Below are positions 5,345 to 6,931 of a stretch of 6,931 bases of DNA, one piece after another (position 1 is the first letter of the stretch; every line of letters begins with the position of its first letter). A model generated the notes under the pieces. It had not been told where the DNA came from, ran no database searches, and saw nothing but the letters and a program-made list of their open reading frames with translations. The translations under genes were made by a program, and so were the position numbers. The stretch is from Acidimicrobiales bacterium (GTDB lineage Bacteria; Actinomycetota; Acidimicrobiia; Acidimicrobiales; Poriferisodalaceae): the NCBI GenBank assembly GCA_020439485.1, contig JAGQSP010000332.1, forward strand, positions 3,725 to 10,655, in the 5' to 3' direction.

Positions 5345-5640
5345 TGGCGGTAATCGATCTCGACAAGGCCAGGGCGGCACGGCGCGAAGCCCGCACCGAA
5401 GCCGGCAAAGATTCCACCCAGATCCAGTTGGGCGGCCAGCTGTTCACCCTGGTCGACGAACTGCCGTACGAAGCGGTCGACATTTTCGGCGGCTCCAACG
5501 GCCCACCCTCGATGGCTGGTCTTGCTGCGCTGATCCTCGCCGATCTCGACGACGTCGACCGGTTCACAGCGACCCGCCCGACCCTGCCCGACGTCGAAGA
5601 GATCATGTCGGCCGTGTTCGGGGTCAGCCTGGGGGAATAG
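5344..5640 (+). CDS. Tail assembly chaperone, short (G-like) product
   Basis: This is the zero-frame product of the tail chaperone pair, 98 residues, equivalent in position to lambda gpG. It likely binds the tape measure before the tube forms. The N-terminus is a basic helix (DLDKARAARREARTEAGK, 5-22). IQLGGQLFTLVDELPYEAVDIF follows at 27-48, a common beginning in these proteins ('...f.l..elP.e....'). The helical remainder (SMAGLAALILADLDDVDRF, 56-74, and DVEEIMSAVFGVSLGE, 83-98) runs straight into the frameshift site. The stop TAG follows GGG GAA directly. The start overlaps the tube gene stop (TGATG) and has no distinct ribosome binding site. Its place between tube and tape measure genes, plus the -1 continuation downstream, makes the role secure. 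Confidence 0.88.
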   Translation: MAVIDLDKARAARREARTEAGKDSTQIQLGGQLFTLVDELPYEAVDIFGGSNGPPSMAGLAALILADLDDVDRFTATRPTLPDVEEIMSAVFGVSLGE

Positions 5641-5936
5641 CCGCCCTCGCCGATCTGCTGTCACGGTTCCCGTGGCAGATCGAAGCCGACCTGTGGCGCT
5701 GCTATCGGGTCCGGCTCGGCGATCTCGGTGTTCGACGGCTCGCCATGTTCGTCGCCGGGCTCCTGCGGCCTGACACGGCGCTGTTCGTGGCGGTGCAAGC
5801 GTCGAGACAGACCGCCGAGGGTGCCCGACCCCCAACCCAACCCCAACCGGCCACACCGTCGCCGAACAGGGTGACGTTGCGCCCGTCGACTGATGACCCG
5901 TCCGCTCTGATCGCAATGCTCGGAGGTGCCCAATGA
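5344..5936 (+). CDS. Tail assembly chaperone, -1 frameshift fusion (GT-like) product
   Basis: Ribosomes that slip back one base at the G run (5631-5635) miss the TAG at 5638 and read on to TGA at 5934-5936, giving about 197 residues. The -1 frame is open across this span and has no plausible start near its beginning. Its sequence is protein-like: IAALADLLSRFPWQIEADLW, then RLGDLGVRRLAMFVAGL, a Pro/Gln-rich linker (PPTQPQPATPSP) and a C-terminal helix (DDPSALIAMLGGAQ). The 'I.ADL...Y...L.dl..rRL...v..L' pattern is usual for the T half. The junction reads ...VSLGG-IAAL if only the P-site tRNA slips, or ...VSLGE-IAAL if both tRNAs slip. In lambda and most siphophages a few percent of ribosomes make the fusion, which helps to recruit tube subunits. 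The end overlaps the tape measure start as ATGA. The rate of slippage here is not visible. Confidence 0.85.
5631..5637 (+). promoter_or_regulatory. -1 ribosomal frameshift (slippery) site GGGGGAA
   Basis: Zero-frame codons are CTG GGG GAA TAG. Gly-tRNA on GGG (5632-5634) can re-pair perfectly one base back (5631-5633). The A-site GAA would re-pair with GGA with a second-position mismatch, so this departs from the classic X XXY YYZ rule and favours P-site slippage. The stop codon immediately downstream should promote pausing. Confidence 0.75.
5651..5682 (+). promoter_or_regulatory. Stem-loop downstream of the frameshift site
   Basis: CGATCTGC (5651-5658) pairs with GCAGATCG (5675-5682). After a 3-nt bulge (TGT), CACGG (5662-5666) pairs with CCGTG (5670-5674) around a TTC loop, giving 13 base pairs in total. 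It begins 13 nt after the end of the slippery run, somewhat further than the usual 5-9 nt spacer, but is well placed to slow ribosomes. The pairing is certain and the stimulatory role is inferred. Confidence 0.6.
5922..5926 (+). promoter_or_regulatory. Ribosome binding site of the tape measure gene
   Basis: GGAGG lies 6 nt before the ATG at 5933, inside the end of the chaperone fusion frame. The tape measure can therefore start independently even though only a minority of ribosomes reach this point through frameshifting. Confidence 0.75.
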
Positions 5937-6931
5937 CCGATATTGGGACGCTGCGACTGCCAGTCAAGATCGACTGGAACAAGGTCGCCACCGACGCTGA
6001 GCGGGACGCGAAACGCCAAGACGGCAAGATGGACGGCATCGGCCGGGGCTGGGGCCGCAAACTCGCAGCCGGGCTCGCCACCACGTTCGCCGTGTCGAAG
6101 GTGATCGATATCGGCGGGGATCTGATCGGTCTGGGCCGCGAGGTCGAACTGCTCGACAGTCGTATCTCGACGATCTTCGGTGACAGCGAAGCGTCCGTGC
6201 GGGCGTGGGCCGACTCGATAAACGAAAAGCTCGGGATGACCGAAACCGGGGTGGCCGGGCTGGCCGCGTCGACCGGTGACCTGCTCAAACCGATGGGCAT
6301 GACCGCCGCCGAGGCCGCGAACACGTCCCAGCAGGTCGTCGATCTGGCCGGCGCGTTGGCGGGCTGGTCCGATCAGGTCGAATCGACCGAGCAGGCCAAC
6401 GAGATCCTCACAAAGGCTCTGTTGGGTGAGCGTGACGGGTTGCAGTCGCTCGGCCTGAAGATCTCCGACGCCGACGTGAAAGCCCGCCTCGCAGCCAAAG
6501 GCCAGGCCGACCTGACCGGCGAAGCGCTACGCCAGGCCACCGCCCTCGCGACGCTCGAACTGGCCCAGGAGCAGTCCACGGACGCGTTGACCGCCTGGAA
6601 CGACGGCACCCTCGCCTCGATCCAGGCCGAGAACACCGCCATCGCCAAGAAGAAAGAGATCCAAGAGGCGATCGCGCGGAAGCTGATGCCCGCCTACGAG
6701 GCCACTCTCACATGGATCGTGGACAAGGCCATCCCGGCGATCGAGGACTTCTGGCCGAAGGTCGTGAACGCCTGGAACCTGATCATCGACAAGGTCAAAG
6801 AGGTCATCGCCTGGTATCAGGACAACCTCGCCCCCAAGGTCGAAGAGGCGATGGCCAACATCCGCGACACCATCGACGGTGTCGTCAAGGTGATCCAGGC
6901 CCTGTGGGACAGGTTCGGCGACCACATCCTC
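5933..6931 (+). CDS. Tail tape measure protein (3' end cut by window)
   Basis: This is the protein that sets tail length inside the tube and later helps DNA delivery. The first 333 codons are open to the right edge. Residues 1-40 are a charged start. An amphipathic, fairly hydrophobic helix follows at 41-66 (KLAAGLATTFAVSKVIDIGG). The conserved siphophage tape-measure core runs from 70 to about 220, with FGDSEASVRAWAD at 82-94, INEKLGMTETGVAGLAASTGDLLKPMGMT at 96-124, VVDLAGALAGWSD at 135-147, and EILTKALLGERDGLQSLGLKIS at 157-178. After it come long helical segments with recurring Trp (residues 224, 261, 274, 281, 294, 325), typical of the repetitive coiled region. The start overlaps the chaperone stop (ATGA) and has GGAGG upstream. 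Total length cannot be judged here; the gene usually exceeds 2 kb in such phages. Confidence 0.93.
   Translation, partial: MTDIGTLRLPVKIDWNKVATDAERDAKRQDGKMDGIGRGWGRKLAAGLATTFAVSKVIDIGGDLIGLGREVELLDSRISTIFGDSEASVRAWADSINEKLGMTETGVAGLAASTGDLLKPMGMTAAEAANTSQQVVDLAGALAGWSDQVESTEQANEILTKALLGERDGLQSLGLKISDADVKARLAAKGQADLTGEALRQATALATLELAQEQSTDALTAWNDGTLASIQAENTAIAKKKEIQEAIARKLMPAYEATLTWIVDKAIPAIEDFWPKVVNAWNLIIDKVKEVIAWYQDNLAPKVEEAMANIRDTIDGVVKVIQALWDRFGDHIL

Noticed and set aside
4310..5380. Long open frame on the - strand (about 356 codons) across the tail terminator and tube genes
   Set aside because: The translation is Arg/Gly/Asp-rich with no recognisable motif, and the + strand genes here are well supported. 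It is a GC-bias shadow.
5140..6324. Long open frame on the - strand (about 394 codons) across chaperone and tape measure genes
   Set aside because: It mirrors codon structure of the + strand genes, has Ser/Arg/Ala-rich low-complexity sequence, and no ribosome binding site or family pattern was seen.

Overview
The window is a piece of a tailed-phage (siphovirus) structural module, free or integrated. All genes lie on the + strand in the order minor capsid protein, scaffold, major capsid protein, head-tail joining proteins, tail terminator, tail tube, tail-assembly chaperones, tape measure. The DNA is roughly two-thirds GC by eye. The proteins look like those of phages of high-GC Actinobacteria: a MuF-like protein with a Cys/His cluster, a P22-type coat protein, and a long-tail tape measure. 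The host cannot be narrowed further from this window, and nothing here shows whether the phage is a prophage or free.

Head region (1-2641). The window opens inside a MuF-like minor capsid gene. A Pro/Asp/Thr-rich coiled-coil scaffolding protein and a P22-coat-family major capsid protein follow. A perfect 11-bp hairpin sits just after the capsid stop codon. Next comes a small acidic protein of unknown function.

Connector region (2656-4206). Four genes are chained by ATGA stop/start overlaps, a sign of translational coupling: head-to-tail adaptor, head-to-tail stopper, HK97 gp10-like tail-completion protein, and a 100-residue protein I cannot assign. A 157-bp non-coding gap follows (4207-4363). 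It is the only sizeable gap in the window and carries a perfect 13-bp inverted repeat.

Tail region (4364-6931). The tail terminator and major tail (tube) protein come first. The tail-assembly chaperone pair follows, with the second product made by -1 frameshifting at a GGGGGAA run, and a strong hairpin lies just downstream of that run. The tape measure protein is cut by the right edge after 333 codons.

Together these genes give one virion assembly line. Scaffold and coat build the procapsid. The adaptor and stopper close the head and form the neck. The gp10-like protein and terminator finish the tail top. The tube polymerises around the tape measure with the help of the two chaperones. Portal and terminase would be expected to the left, and distal tail and baseplate genes to the right. 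I see no tRNA, CRISPR array, insertion sequence, integrase, attachment site, defence gene or other accessory system. The parts worth a second look are the unassigned 100-residue gene, the gap after it, and the two RNA structures.
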